The translations under genes were made by a program, and so were the position numbers. From positions 46,462,451 to 46,526,450 of the forward strand of contig NC_082694.2 in assembly GCF_949987515.2 (NCBI RefSeq): a stretch of DNA of 64,000 nt. Reading direction: 5' to 3'. Positions within the stretch are counted from its first letter, which is position 1, and each line of letters opens with the position of its first letter. Below the pieces are notes generated by a model. That model did no database searches, had not been told where the DNA came from, and was given only the letters and a program-made list of their open reading frames with translations. Of the stretch, positions 12,033-25,660 are shown in pieces. The stretch comes from Delphinus delphis (Eukaryota > Chordata > Mammalia > Artiodactyla > Delphinidae).

Positions 12033-12967
12033 ACAACTGTCTTTTAATGTTGGGAATTTTAAGTAGCTTCTTACATGTTGGGGTCTTCATTTCTCTGATT
12101 TTTCATCCTTTAGGGTACATATTTGCAAGGAAACATTAGTACGGTCATACTGGTTGTTAAGATATGGAAATCAGTCCTTATTTGGTGGTAAATAGCCATT
12201 GTCTTGAGCTTCCTAAATGATGCCCATCATCTGTGGTCATCCTGACCTTTCCTGTGCTCACCTCCCCAGAGCTAAACAGCTGGAGGCAGAGAAGGGTGGT
12301 CCCCAGAACCCAGCTTGGGTGCTTCAGTCAACGTCCCCTCTGACTAATTACTGCCTCGTACTATACTGGGTGTTAACAATTTTGAATCTTAACCCTGCAG
12401 ATAGGAAGCAGATAGGAAGCTAACTTCAGGTGGAATTGGCTTTGGGCTGAACTAGTCAGTGATCAGTGCAGATAGACACAAATATTTTGAAGACCAAACT
12501 ATAGTGAAAGTTATATGACTTACACATATTCTAAGAAGCAGTGTGAGAGTAACAACAAACTTCATAGCAGTTTTCTGGAGAGAGGAATTAATCATGAGAC
12601 ATTTATTTGAAAGAGACTAGGCTGCCCAAAACAGACTCTTCTCAATTGTCAAGTCTGTCTTTATTCTCTCATACTGTATGAAAGTGGGGAAAGTTCTGTC
12701 CTGAATATAGATTATAAAGAAGCATTAGCAGTTTATGTCTTAAAGAGATTCTTACTGATGAGTAGGTGGCTGGTGATTCAGAATGAGGCTTTGTCTTAGT
12801 CACAAAATAGTACGTCAAATTCACGGCAGCTTGGAAGTTTTCAAAGAGAGTTGCTATACTTCAGATAGAAAGATTACCTAAGATGATGTTATATATCCAA
12901 CTATGAGACCCTGAATATAGTGTATAACACTCATATTTATACCTTTAATATATGACAGACAAATTTT
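12033..12967. other. unassigned non-coding sequence
   Basis: No gene or repeat was recognised. The left copy of the next SINE's target-site duplication, acagacaaatttt, lies at 12955-12967. Confidence 0.45.
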
Positions 12968-13322
12968 TTTCATAAATTAATTTATGGCTGCATTGGGTCT
13001 TCATTGTTGTGTGCAGGCTTTCTTTAGTTGCGGTGAGCGGGGGCTACTCTTCGTTGCGGTGCGCGGGCTTCTCATTGTGGTGGCTTCTCTTGTCGAGGAG
13101 CACAGGCTCTAGGCGCGCTGGCTGCAGTAGTTGTGGCATGCAGGCGCAGTAGTTGTGGCTTGCAGGCTTTAGAGCGCGGGCTTAGTTGCTCCGCAGCCTG
13201 TGGGATCTTCCCGGACCAGGGCTCAAACCCATGTTGAGCCTGAGTCTTGGGTCTTGAGTCTTGCAAATCCACCTCTGCATTGGCAGGTGGATTCTTAACC
13301 ACTGCACCACCAGGGAAGTCCA
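12968..13322 (-). mobile_element. CHR-type tRNA-derived SINE, long subtype
   Basis: Minus-strand element about 355 bp long, with the 'ggacttccctggtggtgcag' head near 13321 and 'gtagttgtggc' repeat units in the body. Exact 13-bp target-site duplications (acagacaaatttt) lie at 12955-12967 and 13323-13335. A tandemly repeated stretch (tgagtcttgggtcttgag) at about 13240-13262 lengthens it between the B-box region and the head. Read as protein, the SINE gives the '[15 protein letters not shown]' phrase that often appears in spurious cetartiodactyl gene models. Confidence 0.93.
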
Positions 13323-13429
13323 ACAGACAAATTTTGATGTAGACACAAATTTGAGGAAAGATGTTTTTATTAGCTTGCTAGTTATATGGGGAAACTTGAG
13401 GTTCAAGTCAGCGATTTAAATTACGTATC

Positions 13430-13570
13430 ACATACAGCCCAGCTACTGTTGCGGACATTTTCGTATTCTCTCATTGATATTTCCAATAGCATTGTGTAGC
13501 TGGTATTGTTAATTTAATTTTAGAGATGAAGCTCAGAGAAGTTATGTGATTAGGCATTCAAAGGCCTTTA
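13430..13570 (-). mobile_element. MIR SINE relic
   Basis: A degraded antisense MIR is suggested by 'ccaatagcattgtgtagctg' and 'tttagagatgaagctcagag', followed by 'gttatgtgattaggcattca'. Confidence 0.5.
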
Positions 13571-13917
13571 CACAGCAGATGTCTCGAAGCATCTTCTGTG
13601 TGTGTGTCTGTGCATCCATGTTGTAAAGATGAGTAAGTCACATCCTCTGCTCTTAGGAAACGTCTGTCTTAACTCCTATTACACCTTTGGTCTTTCTTTG
13701 ATATTAAATGGATGTCTCAGCTCTATGAAAAGCAGAAATGTTTGCTAAAGTGATCTGCAGCGATGTATATTGAATGGGATTAGGAGGAGATGAGGAGTAG
13801 ATTCAAGATGTGAAGGATAATGAAGTCAGGAGGCTGCCCCTCTCTAGGTCACAAGAAATCCCTTGGCTTCTTACGGGTTGAAAGTTTAGAGCAGAAAGAT
13901 TTAGATCTAAAAATCTT

Positions 13918-14075
13918 TATTGAATGAATGCTCATTATTGTTAGGTTCCTTCACATGCAATTTCCTATCCAAACCTCAAAAGAACTCTATGAGAAAGATG
14001 TTAAGCTTGAGGTGCCTGAAGCTGTGTGATGTTGTGTAAATTACATGGATAGAATTGGAAGAGATAGGGGCCCAG
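13918..14075 (-). mobile_element. possible MIR relic
   Basis: The stretch 'ctcattattgttaggttcct', 'aacctcaaaagaactctatg' and 'gatgttaagcttgaggtg' fits the antisense MIR order but is very diverged. Confidence 0.4.
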
Positions 14076-16984
14076 TTTCAAAACTGCAGTCTATGACAGC
14101 ATTTCTATGGAATGTTTCACTTTTACAGATATTAAAAACTAAGGGGCCAGTTTTGACTGGAAACCTGTTCTCCTTTTTAGTTTCCAATTAAGTTTAGTTT
14201 AGTACTGAGAGGCGAATATTGGATTTCTAAATATTAATAGTTCATTTCATTGAAGGCAGTAAGCAACTATGGTGCCAAGGTGTTTATCGTATCATATTTT
14301 AGAAGTGTCTTACAATATGAATACATTGTCAACATTTCTGATGCTGGAGAGAAGTTTGTTAAGATAAAGCAATTGAAAAATAATTGAAGCAGTTATTAAG
14401 CATAGAGCCCTATGTGAGATAATATGCTAAGAAAAAATACTCTACAAATTAAAATTTTCATTTATAAATAAATTACAAATGTATAAGTTTAATAGTTAGA
14501 AAAGTAATTTTTTTCAACTGATTCTAGTCCAAGTTCCTAGTAAACATAGCTTATTGCTTTGACTGCACATAAGCAGCTGATTTTTGTAAACCACTGACTC
14601 TGACAGGAACTTTCAAGCAGTTCTAATTCAGAGGTTGTCCCTGCAAGGTGATTCATTAGCTCTTTAATCATACAAATAAGGCCAAAGCCACACTCCCCTG
14701 ATACACATAATGGATACGGCAAACATGTTCTGTATGCACCACTGTTGCTGACCTTTGAAAGAACTCTACTATCCTTGTGGGGTGAAGCTTCTTTTTTTTT
14801 TTTTTTTCTGTACTGCTGATGACCTTTACCCCCAAGGTGATACCTCCGCTAAATACTGCTTTTATTCTAGTGGCTTAGTGTTGAGTTGCAGGCATTAGAA
14901 ACAAACAGGTGAGTCTTGAAAATTATTTTAAAAAGATTGGAACATGTGATGGAGCCTGCAGAATTTACATGGGCCTTGCCCACACTTCTACTTTCTCAGC
15001 TTTCATGGAGTCATAGCTCTCATTGGCTAGAGAAACAGGAAATTCACACTGTCTCTCTTTTAAAAGAATTATAGACCCATGATGACGAGGGTCCATGAGC
15101 CTACTGTATCCTCTTGCATGTAGCCATGGAGATACATCCAAGCCTGCACGTGGCCACAAAGAACAGGTGAAGTGGGGCACCTTTCCCTATTCTAGCTGGT
15201 CAAAGGGACATGCCTCTTTGTTACTAAAAACACTTGAAATTCAGGAAGTGATAATACTTCTACTGAGTATTCTCTCAGTGGTTTTCCATACTAATAGCAT
15301 CTGTCCATTTGCATCTCCTTTTCTGTTCTCTGTGAATTTTCTTTAACTACTGTCGCTTCCTTTGTTAGATAATAGAAATATTGAGAAGAGTTGGAAAAAA
15401 GTTATCAGAGTTTCAAGGTTAAGAGGAATAACAGAACAGTGGCAGTCCTGTCCGTCCTCCAAATAAGCATGTCTGCTGTATCAACACATCTGCTATATGA
15501 CTGGGGTTAAGCATAGAGTTGTGGTCAGAAAACAATGTGACATGAGTATTGTAGAGGTGGCATTAACCTCATTAACAGCAAGCCATAGAAGGCAATGCAA
15601 GAGGCCTGAGCATAGAGGTTGTGGGATTTCTCTTTCCACAAAGCATTCAGAGTTATAATCTGAACTCTGTACAAAATAAAATAGGAGGGGCTGCCTGTTT
15701 TCCACTTCTCTGAGGTCTGCTCCCAGAGTTTAACAGCTCTGTACACTGAGAGTTGTCTTTCTGGGACACAGGAGCACAGAACTTGTCATTTGTAGGTGTT
15801 GTCTGTCCAAAAGAAGTTATGCATTCTTTACTGTACAAGTAAAAGGCAAAGTCAGGAGCATTCTCTTGCAGAAGGCCAGCAAACGGTCCTGTTTTCAGGA
15901 AAAAACCAAGGGAGTAAACATAGAAGTATGTTTCGCTTAGGATTATCTTTGATGGTTTAATGAGTCTTCATGAAATTTCAGGTGTATTCCCAATTCTCAG
16001 ATTTGCCCACAACTGCATGTTTTAATTACTCTGGAGCGTAGAGGGAGATTTTGTTAATCCGTAGCTATAAGACGCTTGAATGATTTGAATACTTCAGCCC
16101 CTCGGTCAATAGCATGCGTATTCTATACGGAGGCCACATTAACTATGCAAAGGGCCACATGAGGACCGGTGAGAATGGTGTTCAAAACATGGTCTCAGCA
16201 GAAGGGATGTATTATTGTTAAGACAAAACACCTTCACAAACTCTCAACGAAACACACAGCCTCCTATAACCTCAAACCAAATATTTATGGCTAAGTCTCT
16301 CAGGATGTAAGCATCGTTACTAACAAGTTTTGAGGCATATTTGTTATTAAGTTTATTTTGTTAAAAATTTAAGAAAGAGACTGACGTAAATTTACTGTAG
16401 AGGTGTCATTCACTGGGGTCTTTTATCTGTGAAAGATCAAAGTTTACATCATGAATCCAATTAAAACCTTTATCTTGGGGTTCAAATGTCCTGAAATATG
16501 TTTTGGTGACCCTTTATCTGTCCCCATCATTATTTTTGCTTGGATTTTAAAGGCTATTCATATTAGTAGGGGATGAACGTGAGAATGATTAGAAAGGGAG
16601 TTTGGAAATTAACATTAAGCTATTTGGGAAAACGATTGTATATACACAGTTCACACTGTCTTCTAGCAGAGTTAGTTTGGGAATCCATGTTTCAAGTCCA
16701 GTGATGCTGCCGGAGCTAACATATTTCTGGAAGTCTCCTTTGGAAATGTCTGTAAATGTCAGTTTATAAGCCCCACAAAACTTCCTCATCTATTTATTTA
16801 TATTAACTCCTTTTTGAAAAATTCTATTATTTACCAAATTTTATTTCAAATAATGTTTGGCTATTTAAAAAAGACAAACTTGGAAGAGAAAAAAGATATT
16901 AGGAAAAACTGAAGAAATCTAAATAAACTATGGATTTTGTTCCATAATAATGTGTTGGTTCATTAATTGTGACAAATGTATTAT
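14076..16984. other. unassigned AT-rich sequence
   Basis: No gene or repeat was recognised. A 16-T run lies at 14792-14807 with no SINE body next to it. Minus-strand frames of 60-73 codons at 14537-15838 have no recognisable domain. Confidence 0.45.
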
Positions 16985-17105
16985 ACTAGTGGAGGATATT
17001 GATAACAGGGGAAACTGGGTGTAGGGCATATGGAAATTCTCTGTAGTAACTTTGTCATAATTCTGTAAATGTAAAGCTATTCCAAAATAAAAAGATTTTC
17101 AAAAA
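16985..17105 (+). mobile_element. old L1 3' end
   Basis: 'ggggaaactgggtgtagggc', 'aaattctctgtagtaacttt' and 'aaagctattccaaaataaaa' form the classic terminal segment of an old mammalian L1 3' UTR with an A-rich end. Confidence 0.8.
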
Positions 17106-17204
17106 AGGACAAATCTTATACCTGAGATATGTTGCCTTTTTCTGGTACCTCTCATTGACTGAGAAAAGAAAAGGAAATGAGGAATAAAAGAATAAAGAAA
17201 CTAA

Positions 17205-17425
17205 CCTTTTCTGAGTATCTATTATGTTCCAGAATCTTATGTATATGTTCTCATTTACTTCTCATAATAATCCAATGACAGTAGCTATTATTTCAATTTT
17301 ATAAAAAAAGAAAAAGAATCCTCAGTAAGGTAAATGATTTGGCTGAGGACAAATAGCTAATATGTGTTAAACATGAGAATTCAAGCCCATTTTTATGTAG
17401 GTCTTAATTCTCTCCACCACATAAT
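17205..17425 (-). mobile_element. MIR SINE relic
   Basis: Antisense MIR: 'ctgagtatctattatgttcc', 'ctcataataatccaatgaca', 'tttggctgaggacaaatagc' and 'gagaattcaagcccattttt'. Confidence 0.75.
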
Positions 17426-20400
17426 CATATTTCTGCCCTAAAAATTTATCATAGGCTTTGAAACTAATTTCCAAAGAGCAGTTTCTAAAACAATGTCAAG
17501 TACAAATTTCCCAATACTAACCACCATGAACAGGGAAACACTAGATACAAAATTTCTGGTATATGTACTCTTCAAAATTAGTTATTTTATAATTCAAGTT
17601 ATTAATTTTCTGATAGAGTCCACAAGGGTGACAGATCTTTCCCCTTTGGGGAAAGTTTTCACTTCAGGGACAGTGGATCTCTTGGACCAAGCCCCATTCT
17701 GAACTTGTCATCATGCCAAAACATACGTTTGGTAGAAAGGCCTAAAGTGTGAAAATGAGGTTGGCTCTAGGAAATGTAGGCCCAAATAAATGCTTCTGTG
17801 TTGATGGAAGACCCAGGGCTTTTGCCAATATTATGGTTATTCAGGTTACCATGGAGAAATAGAGGGACCTGCTGATGAGGCCAAAGAATGACCTGCTGGC
17901 AGTGGGTTTTCACACCTGTGGGGCACTGCCCAGATCCTCCACTCTTCCAGCTGCTGGGAGTGTTGACTGCTGGCAGCTCACAGGTGGGTGCCTCCCCAGG
18001 AACTGCCCTCTGATGGAGGGAGCTGCCTCACCCAAGTTTTGCACCTCCCTTTGGACTGCAGGCATCTAACGATGCATAGATGTTGGGGTTACAAAGGCCT
18101 GCTCCCCTTGCCTCAATACGGGGCATCTTTCAAGGACCTCCCTAGCTTCAGAGCTCCCTTTGGGTTCAGCTGAGGTCTCTCTTGCAGCTGCCTCACACTT
18201 CCAACCTCACCCTTTGCTCATTTCTGCTTCCCTTACTCGCTTACAAGTATTGACCCAAGAGGGATCCTCAGAGAAACATCCATATGCAAATCTCGGAGAC
18301 ACTTTCCTGGGGAGAACAATCTATGCCACTATCTCAATGTGCTACTGCCCTCTCCCCTTATGGGAAGAATCTAGTACTTTAAAATGCTCTCTTAAAAGTG
18401 TAGACATCACTCTTTCCAGGAGGCCTCCTCTGACTAGGTTAGTGCCCTCTTAGGAAGTCCCTCAAGCTTAGTTAAGTACCTTCCCCAGTAGGACATTTAT
18501 GTCACCAAACTGTAATTGAATTGTACATAAATATGCCAAATTAGTCAAGCCCCTTTAAAGGATTTTTATTTATATTGGCTTTGCTCCAAAGATATTTTGT
18601 CATATAAACATAAGCATTGATGGGGTTATCCTGGAAACTTTAGTTCTTGTTTTTCAATGCCAGTTGATTTAAAACAAATGGGCAAAGAACTGAAAGGATT
18701 GACATCCTGAAGAAAGAAATCCTGAAAACAGATTTGCCTATAGATAATTGTTTTTCCTATATTGTATGTGATTCTGAAACAGAGACGTACATACTACAGA
18801 ATATTGATTCAGAATTCACGTTTCCTTCCAACCAAGAAATGTCTACTTAAAGCTGGAGAAAATCTTACTGTGCTCCAAATTATTTTTACAGATGATGGAA
18901 TTGTCACATGTGAGTAAATGTTCATAATGGCATCTTCTCAGATTCCTCCAGCTTATGGTACCATTCCTTTTTCTGACTCTCCATTGTCTCTTTGTGCCAC
19001 CTATTAAGAGTTAACCATGGATGGCCATTGAGTACATTTGCAGACAGGCTCTTGGGGAGTCTCTGGCCATAGGCACCTTGAACAAAGGACCAACTCAAGG
19101 TAGATCCAAGAGACTCCCCAACCAGAAAACATCTCTATGGTTTCCCACATAGAAGCAAAGCCTAAGTAAAGATGCAGACTTCATAGGCCCGTAAGGCCTT
19201 ACTTTATAAGCTTTCCAGCTGCTTCCTACCATGATCAGTGGGCTTGGAGTGAATCCCTTATATCTGTATTGTTTTTCTCTCATGATAGGTGTTTTATCTT
19301 GCCTCCTCCCTGTGAGAACACTCTTATTTCTCATTTATTTAATGTCCCAATTTTGCTTACTGCTTTACTTACTAATCTAGATTTCGTTGTGGTTTTTCTC
19401 ACTATAATGACCCTACAACCCAAGTGGAAGGGGAGAACTTACTCTGGAATGATGGACTGCAGCTGCACAGTCAGTTGCGCTTGAAGATTTCACCTGGTTT
19501 GAGAGCTAGGTAGATCTTGTTGAAGTTGTGGGTCTGCTTTAATCCTGGAGATTCTTAAATCCCCACTCAATCCTTTATACTAGCAGTGCTCTCTTCATTA
19601 CTGGAATAGTTTGAACTAATAAAGAGAAGCAAGTAGTTTGTGTCTTACCTAACAGAAAGCCAATTTCCTCACTGCTAATCATTCTCATGGAACTTTATAT
19701 CCAGTCCCATAACCAGTGGTCTGTTGTATTGAATACCAATGACCCTCTTTTATTGAGGTTTAACTCCTCACATATGTCTCTTGTCTTCTTAGAATAAATG
19801 CTCACTGAGGGAAAGATTCTTGCCTTGAATCATTCTTAATCTTTCAAGAAGCTTAGGAACAGAAACTGTTTAGGAACAGAAGCTTTGCACAGAAACTGCT
19901 GGGCTAAATATGCTTTATTATACTTAGCGTTCACTTTCACTTCCTTTTTATCCCTCCAGCCAATTCATGCCCATCCAGATTATACACAAAATGGTTTTAT
20001 ATTATAATTCTCTTTGCTTTTATGTTTCTGATTTCTGATGAACTATGAGGGCTTTAAAAATGCTAAGGATTCACCTATATTCCTTTAGTCATTTTAAAGG
20101 TGGGAGAATGAGCTCCTGCATTCTTCAAAACAAGTGCAAGCATGTTCAGTTGGCCAGTAACAAAGAATTATAGCAAATAGGATATTAAAGATAGTAGAAG
20201 TTTTGAGTTAAAAAATACTCTATTATTTATTGGTAGGTGAACCTTTTCAGACTCTGCAATTATTTACCCAACACCCCAGTTTAACAGTGAACAATTTATT
20301 TCACTGGTCACTAGTTTTATTTAAGTCTTAACTAAATCTCACATGAGTTCTTCTGTGGTACAAATCCACATTCTGAGGTTGAATATTGTGGACTATTTAA

Positions 20401-20744
20401 TTTTCTGAATGTAATTTTGCATATAATAGGTTTATCTTAGGATGAGCTCAAAACACATTGAAATATGAGGATTAATGAGGCATGAATCATAAATCATTTG
20501 GCTCTCCCCAGACTGCACTTCTGGTTGTGGAGTTAGGACCACATCCTAACTGTCTTGATTCTAGTACACTGTGCTCTCCACTGGCCTTCTTTTTGTCTGT
20601 GGTCTTTTAGGTCTGTGATTAACTGAACCCTTTAATTTGAGCTTTCTGACATTCTTTCTCACGCATGTTTTCCCTTTGGGTCTGTAAATGAGAACTACAT
20701 CCACTGGCTTGGCAACCTCAGCTCTTGTGAGTATAATGACGGCT
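17426..20744. other. unassigned sequence with a moderately G+C-rich patch
   Basis: At 17870-18450 the sequence is less AT-rich and holds overlapping frames of 61-97 codons. These have no recognisable domain or splice-flanked structure that I can support. The rest is AT-rich. The patch may be an unrecognised old LTR or unique sequence. Confidence 0.4.
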
Positions 20745-20885
20745 GCTAATATTAACATGGCACTTTATAAATATCTTTCACAAATTTTAGTTATTTGAGC
20801 CTCTCAAAACCTTATGAGTAAGTAAGGCAGGTATTATTATATTATTCTTAGTTTATAGACAGGGAGAGAAATATCTGAGAAAGAT
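20745..20885 (-). mobile_element. MIR SINE relic
   Basis: Antisense MIR core: 'tggcactttataaatatctt', 'cctctcaaaaccttatgagt', 'aaggcaggtattattatatt' and 'gtttatagacagggagagaa'. Confidence 0.65.
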
Positions 20886-23317
20886 ACAAATATTTCTAAA
20901 TGAAGGATGGAATCAGTTTGGATTAAAACAAAAACTACTTCTGTAGTTTAAAAATATTTGCTAGAAACTTGAACCATTGTGTCCAGAAATTTAAAGTCAA
21001 TAGTATTAAAATGCCTAAGCCTCAAGCTTATCTGTGGTAACGAGCGATGTGGTATTTCACCAACTGACTTTTGCAAGTTAGCCTAGTTTGTAAGCCAGAG
21101 AGAAGGTAAGAAAGATACTTTGCAGGAGAACTTGTGAGCTTTTGGCAATGTTAGCAATGTAGATTTTGATGCCAAGGCAAAGGGGCTCTTCCAGTCTCTA
21201 GTTTCCTGGACTATTCTGGTCCACTAGCTATGAATGACTCAAGGGCAAAAAGATCATGCCTTATTCAATTGTAAACCAAATTCCTTGAACAGTGCAGAGA
21301 ACATAGTCAAATGTCCACTAAGCTATTCTAGTGGCTTTTATTCCAAAGTTCCTCTGAATTAATAACATTTTCTTTTGAAGTACTGTGTTGAATGCATAAC
21401 CTCAAATGCTATTGTGAATCTCCAGTCCTTCATTTGATAGTCTTTCCTAGTATAAAGCAATTTTTCTTGTCACGATGGCTCTTTATAAATGCTTGCTGTT
21501 TATTGCATCTGCTTCCATTATTCTCTCTCCTTACAGATTTAATTCACTCTTATACTTTATTTTCCTTTTGTTAGATGCCATGGGTAAATCAGAAAGTACA
21601 GATAGAATATGAGTGGAACCTTTTGTCTCTCTGTTCTAGACAAATGCTCTTTAACCAGAGCATTGTAAACATTGAATTGAGCTGAATAGATGGAACACTG
21701 AGTCATTCCCCAGGGCTTTGAGAAAACCTGGTGCTGTGGCAAGGGCTCAGCTTTGCCCTCCACACCTGTTACACTTGTGCTCACATTGGGGTATAACAGG
21801 GTGCTGACTACAATGGCTCTTCCAGTGACCTAGAATAGTTGACAACTGTTTGACAATTCTTCTGTGAGAATTTCCAAGGGACAAGGGTATCTGAGGCTGG
21901 CTCTATCATCTTCCTGTTGGTGTTCCATTTTCATGCGCCCTCTTCTTTTCAAAGAAAAAAAAAAACTTTTTTCAAGAGTTTCACCCAGAATAGAATTCCT
22001 TTTTGGTACCTAAGTTTTGAGTATTTTTTAAAGAATCTCCTACTGCCACATCCTCCCAAAGTCTAAGAGGAACTGACTTGGCAGTAAGTGTAGCATTTGT
22101 TTGCTTCTTCCTTTACTAAGAAATTCCCAGAGGATCCTTTCCTCAGAAATACAAGCTTGAATTGTGCCCAGTCCTTGCTACTCTAGTGCTCACTAAGAGA
22201 GATGGCAACACTAAAACAAGCAGCTATTAGCAATGGCATTTGGGCTGTGAGTGGTTTGTAGATGTTGAGAGTGAAATATTTCAAAATGGAACTGAGTGGA
22301 AAAGCCAAATTCTGATTGATAAAGGGCCTGTACATGTGCTTCATTTAACTTCAGACAGACTTTTGACTACTTGTGTCATATACAAATGTGTACAACAAAG
22401 CTTGAAATTGTATTTCCATTTTACTTAATTAGATTAGTGCAAGACCTGCATAATAATCAACAGTTAGTAGCTTCACTACTACTGGGGTTCAGAATCTCAA
22501 AATAATTGCTGCTTTTGAAGTTTGGTCTGTCCTCTGGGAATGAGGTCAATTGGTTGAGTTTTGGTATTGCTAAGGTTGGTTTTACTTGTATTTGTGTGGT
22601 CCAACTAAAAGACCTCAATTTTCTTAAACTAGAGTAGGTAGACATAAAAATAGAATGCATTTTTAAAATTCTGAAGAAGTGATTAAGGATTTTTTTTTTT
22701 AATTAAAGTCTTCCTGCTTTAACAAAAATAAGTTCAAGTACTATTTTTTTCCAAGTTTTAAAAGAAATGGGTAATGAAACCTCACTGCATGTTTTCTCTC
22801 CAACATGAATAATAGGAATTTGAAATCCATTATAATTACAATTAGGGTGTTTTCTCTCCAGGTTTTAGATATCTACAGTGTGTGGCCTGCAAAGAGAACA
22901 GCTTTACATAATTATAAAAGACGAGGAAGATTGGTTTCAGAAAAGCCAGTAGTGGAACAGACTATTACACATAAAATTCTGGGCAAGAAGACAATGACAA
23001 TACCAAGAGAGAGAGCGCTCAAGAGAGCGATACTAATTACCATTCAGAAATCAAGAAAACCCAAATAGCATTTATCCAAGCAGAGAGCAGCTCTGCAGTT
23101 TTCTGTTAAGCAAAGGGAAGGCAGATGTGCCATCTCGTCCCTGTTGGGAAGATTTTCATTTGCAGCTGGGTGATGTTTTAAAATAAGACTTTCATAAGTA
23201 CTGCTTTGTAGAAGGAAGTTGAATTTCATGACAGCCAAGAGGAGTTTTGGGCCACTCTTGCAGCTCTCAGATGTGCAGTTCAAACTTTGACTTAAAAGGA
23301 ACATGTAGGAGTGGAAA
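20886..23317. other. unassigned AT-rich sequence
   Basis: No gene or repeat was recognised. The plus-strand frame at 22805-23068 (87 codons, basic C-terminus) resembles no protein I know and has no neighbour support. Confidence 0.45.
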
Positions 23318-23510
23318 AAGTTCAAGCCTTAGAGTTAAGGACCTTATGCCTGCCTTGGCCATTAAGTCAGGCTATCTACCTTTTCATGCTCCAGTTTCTT
23401 CATTGGCTGAGCAGATTATAATAACACACTGTGACTGTGTGAAATGGGTTGGTACACCTCTTAACTTTCCTGAATCTTGGTAGTTTTATCTGTAAAGTGA
23501 GATCATTTAT
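23318..23510 (+). mobile_element. possible MIR SINE relic
   Basis: Sense-MIR-like order: 'caagccttagagttaaggac', 'tccagtttcttcattggctg', 'gattataataacacactgtg', then 'tttatctgtaaagtgagatc'. It is strongly diverged. Confidence 0.45.
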
Positions 23511-23934
23511 GACTTTTGAGAATGTCTAGGTAAGGGGCCTTCATATTTATTGTAAGCTAATTCTCAATTAACTCCATATTTCTCATATTCTATGGCCCTG
23601 CTATTTGCCTTTTATGTTTCATGGAGTGTTTATGAAGATGAAATAAGACCATGTACAGGTCAGTGCTTTAAAGGATATAAAGGGCTACCTAAAAATCAAA
23701 GTGGAACTCTTATTGTTAATACAGCATCGGATTTTGAAACAAGTTCCAGTTTTTTGTCAAAATGTTTATAAATCATATATCCAATCTGGGGTAGGATCAT
23801 TGGGGGAAATTTCTTACCCTAAAATTAGTAAACATATCAGATAGAATTTGGACCCAGGTCAGTCTGATCAAGGTCTATGTGTCTGCTGATTACCTGTATT
23901 GGTAGGTAGACGACTGTTGTTAAAAGATAAACTG

Positions 23935-24500
23935 AGGCATATTAAAAATTTTAAGAGTCTATTTGAACAAGAGTGGATTTGAATCAGGCAGATACAAAGG
24001 AGCTCTGAATAGCTTTACAAAATGAATGACTTTTATAGCCAGAAAGGAATGGGAATAAGGAAGTTACACTAGGCAAAAAAAAAAAAAAAAAAAAAGGGTT
24101 GGTTATTGCAAGGTTACTTTCCTTTAGGGGATGACAGGAGTCTATCAGGCAGACTACCTAACTGTTGATCAGGTGATTCCTGGTTGACTGGCTTAAGATT
24201 CTATTTATGAGAGCTGTAAATGTAATTTAGTCTTGGTTTGGTGATGTGGGTCTTGGCATAAAGAACTCTATTTTGGGCCTGTTGTCTTTTTTTTTTAAAA
24301 ACATTATCTGTAATGGTGAGAATGCCCACTACTCAAACTGGCTTAGAGGGAATGCTGATAAAGGGGTTTGAAACTTCTTCACCCATTTTCTTTCGGTTCT
24401 TTCCATCAAGGGTAAAAAGTCCAAAAAACCACTTCCTTGCTTCTCTCAATAGGCCTCTGTTAACATCAAGAGAGAGGTGCTCTGAAATGTTTTGCTTTCA
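23935..24500. other. unassigned, possibly an old LTR-like repeat
   Basis: The block opens with 'aaactgaggcatattaaaaa' and 'gagtctatttgaacaagagt', a style seen in some old LTRs. It carries a 21-A run at 24076-24096 (positions approximate) and an A/T-rich 'cttttttttttaaaaac' near 24289. I could not assign a family. Confidence 0.3.
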
Positions 24501-25269
24501 CTGAGGGGTCTGATGAGTTACAGCTCTTACGATTAGGTTATTGATATTGGAAATATGCATCTTCCCTTACTGGTTATGTAAGATTTATGTAACTTGAGTT
24601 TTTTTATTTAACAGGGCTGGGAGTCTAAATGTATTGTTAAAAGTCTGTGAATGGCTGAGGTTTTCTTAAATTTTATAGCATAAATTATTGGTAATGTAGC
24701 TCATAAAATCTCAGGAAGATAAGACTCTATGAAAATATAAACTTTATTATTAAAGACTTGAAGTGTTTTTACTGAGCTGTGAATTGTGGTGGTATGTGTG
24801 TGTGTGTGTGTGCTGTTCCCTGGCAGCCGACAAACACAGTGAGGTCATCAGCATGTGCTAAGATCCTGAGAGTGAGACTCATGTCTGTGCTCAGGATCAA
24901 GAAGCACCATGTATATAACAGGGGGAATGTCTTGCTGTGCAACAGACTGGGTGTGGAATGGAAGGAAGTGGAGGGAGCCCGAGATGTAGCAAAGTTTTCC
25001 AGATTGGGTGACTGGGATGGTGGGGACAGGAAGAGAAGCAGGTAGGCTCTCAACAGTACAGATGTGTACCTCAAAAGAGGGATCTGTACTCGATATGCAG
25101 AATTGGGATTAAGCAGCTTTGAGAGGATGGGATCACCTGTGGGAAGAGATGGACCCGGGGAAAGGGTGTGCCATGAGATTCCCTTCTCTGAGCTGGTTTT
25201 AAACAGAGGCAGGTACAGAACGAAAAGGACAAAATGGTACTAGCAAATCCACTGGGGGGCAACATAACC
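24501..25269. other. unassigned sequence with a short (GT)n
   Basis: A (TG)n tract lies at about 24793-24812. Opposed frames of 88 and 101 codons (24769-25074) overlap each other and include the microsatellite. I see no support for either. Confidence 0.45.
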
Positions 25270-25660
25270 TACTTGTACTCCAGGGCCTTAGTACATTTTG
25301 CACTCATTGTCTAAAAAATTCTTTCCCCATCTAACTCTGTGGGTCGTTGCCTCATCCTTTTCAGAACTTGGCTGAAATGTCACCTTCTCAGTGAAGCCTT
25401 CAATGACTGCTCCATCTAAAACTGCAATCTCTCCCATGCTCAGCATTCTCCATCCCCCTGCCTTACATCATTTTTTTCCCTAAAGCACATATCCCCGTAT
25501 GCCATACTCTAAGTTTAACTGAATGGTTTGTTTAATGTTGGTCTCCATCCACTAATATGACCAGCTTCAGGAGGTCAGGGACTCTTGTTTACTTTGCATC
25601 TCTGGAATCACTGAGATTGCCTGGCACATAGTAGGAGCTCCAAAAATACTTGTTGAAAGA
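25270..25660 (+). mobile_element. L2 LINE 3' region
   Basis: L2 signatures in order are 'acttggctgaaatgtcacct', 'tcagtgaagccttcaatgac', 'ggaggtcagggactcttgtt' and 'gcctggcacatagtaggagc', ending in the typical 'cttgttgaaaga'. It is ancient and non-coding. Confidence 0.85.

Noticed and set aside
13072..13323. 83-codon minus-strand frame with '[15 protein letters not shown]'
   Set aside because: This phrase is the translated head of the CHR-type SINE and occurs in several SINE copies here; it is not a gene.
14792..14807. T-run as the tail of an antisense SINE
   Set aside because: No tRNA-derived body or target-site duplication follows it.
19860..19895. short local repeat of 'aggaacagaa' units
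   Set aside because: Two or three imperfect copies over about 35 bases are too short to mean more than local slippage.
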